Source: Rhodococcus sp. IITR03
GTDB taxonomy: Bacteria > Actinomycetota > Actinomycetes > Mycobacteriales > Mycobacteriaceae
Reading direction: 5' to 3'
Length of the DNA: 23,920 nt
Assembly: GCA_001017865.1 (NCBI GenBank)
Contig: LATQ01000001.1
Location: 1,105,027-1,128,946, forward strand
Positions within the stretch are counted from its first letter, which is position 1. Each line of letters begins with the position of its first letter. This document shows positions 23,419 to 23,920 of the stretch, in pieces. The notes under the pieces are model-generated. The model was not told where the DNA came from. It was given only the letters and a program-made list of their open reading frames with translations, and did no database searches. The position numbers were made by a program, and so were the translations under genes.

Positions 23419-23920
23419 ATGCTCGAATCCGTCCGGTCGTCGTCCCCCCTCGGTGCGGTCTCCGCACTGGTCGTCGGTGCGGTGTCCGCGCTGACACTCG
23501 TCTCCGCCCGCGTTGCGTCGGAGGCGAAGGACCTCATGTACGAGGTGGACGACGCGCCGCCCGCCCCGGTGGTGATCGTGCCGGGCGCGCGGGTGCACGA
23601 GGGCCGTCCGATGCGGGTGCTCCGTAGCCGCTCGACATCGCGGTCGCGTTGATGGAACGGGGACGGGTGCAGGCCGTGCTCGTCTCGGGCGACGGGGCCG
23701 GAACCTCGGGCGACGAGATCGAGGCGATGGTCGCGTATCTCGTCGAGCAGGGTGTGAACCGGGAACGGATCGTCGCCGATCCGTACGGTCTCGACACCTA
23801 CGACACCGCCCGGCGCGCCGTGGCCACCTACGGCGTGCGGCAGGCACTGATCACGACCCAGGCTTCCACCTTCCGCGCGCGTGGCGTTGTGCCGGCGGGC
23901 GGATCGACATCACCGGAGTG
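23419..23920 (+). CDS. YdcF/SanA-like (DUF218) envelope protein, cut by window end (frameshifted)
   Basis: ATG 23419 starts a short N-terminus and one membrane segment (LGAVSALVVGAVSALTLVSA, residues 11-30). The DUF218 domain follows: PVVIVPGARVHEGRP, then LDIAVALMERGRVQAVLVSG, GTSGDEIEAMVAYLVEQGV, IVADPYGLDTYDTARRAVA and ALITTQAFHLPRA. This is the SanA/YdcF pattern of single-pass envelope proteins, with SanA linked to vancomycin resistance and envelope permeability in E. coli. Frame changes lie at about 23629, 23864-23865, 23880 and 23902, each one base missing. The gene continues beyond the window. Four breaks in 500 bases is the densest cluster seen here. Confidence 0.78.

Noticed and set aside
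1..23920. tRNA, rRNA, insertion sequences, attachment sites or CRISPR arrays
   Set aside because: I looked for clover-leaf arms with a TTCGA loop, transposase motifs with terminal repeats, and regularly spaced repeats on both strands, and found none I could support. Base composition also gives no sharp island boundary.

Overview
The window is about 24 kb of very GC-rich DNA with actinobacterial features: GTG starts, ATGA/GTGA overlaps and promoters with TANNNT boxes 6-9 nt before a start codon. The gene content (a TIGR04338-type metallohydrolase, PimC/PimD-like acyl-CoA dehydrogenases, F420-type and SsuD luciferase-like monooxygenases, an EthA-like Baeyer-Villiger monooxygenase and a glucosylglycerate hydrolase) points to Rhodococcus or a close relative in the Mycobacteriales. 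The genus is inferred from content, not from a marker gene.

Layout. 1-622: tail of a probable DUF2786-type gene, overlapped by a zinc-metallohydrolase gene. 920-6439: a compact ten-gene gas vesicle operon, in order gvpY-like, gvpZ-like, gvpA, gvpF, gvpG, gvpO, gvpJ, gvpL, gvpS, gvpK, nearly all overlapping or within a few bases. 6450-8765 (minus): an acyl-CoA dehydrogenase pair of which only one member has a visible catalytic glutamate. A TetR regulator (8868-9494) diverges from the pair across a dyad operator, followed by an LLM-class F420 oxidoreductase and an alpha/beta hydrolase. 11681-13752: a Tat-exported PhoX/DUF839 lipoprotein behind a PHO-box-like repeat. 13814-16422 (minus): glucosylglycerate hydrolase and SsuD alkanesulfonate monooxygenase, divergent from an MHS-family transporter (16589-17905). 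17940-19876: a spermidine-synthase-like gene coupled to a pirin gene. 19924-23378: an ABM-domain monooxygenase, a methyltransferase, an EthA-like flavoprotein and a PHP-domain phosphoesterase. 23419-end: a truncated YdcF/SanA-like gene. Three clear hairpin terminators lie at 13761-13808, 15205-15235 and 19884-19916.

Sequence quality. About 27 frameshifts interrupt at least 15 otherwise well-conserved genes, about one per kb. Most look like the loss of one base in a short G or C run. They hit unrelated housekeeping and accessory genes alike, so I read them as sequencing or assembly errors. I annotate each affected gene as one CDS and give the break position.

The most interesting part is the gas vesicle operon. 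Its first two genes encode actinobacterial accessory proteins that end in long acidic tracts followed by basic tails. The GvpZ-like protein also carries an N-terminal 11-residue repeat and an SRPBCC domain. This suggests a shell-binding or condensing function that has not, to my knowledge, been worked out.
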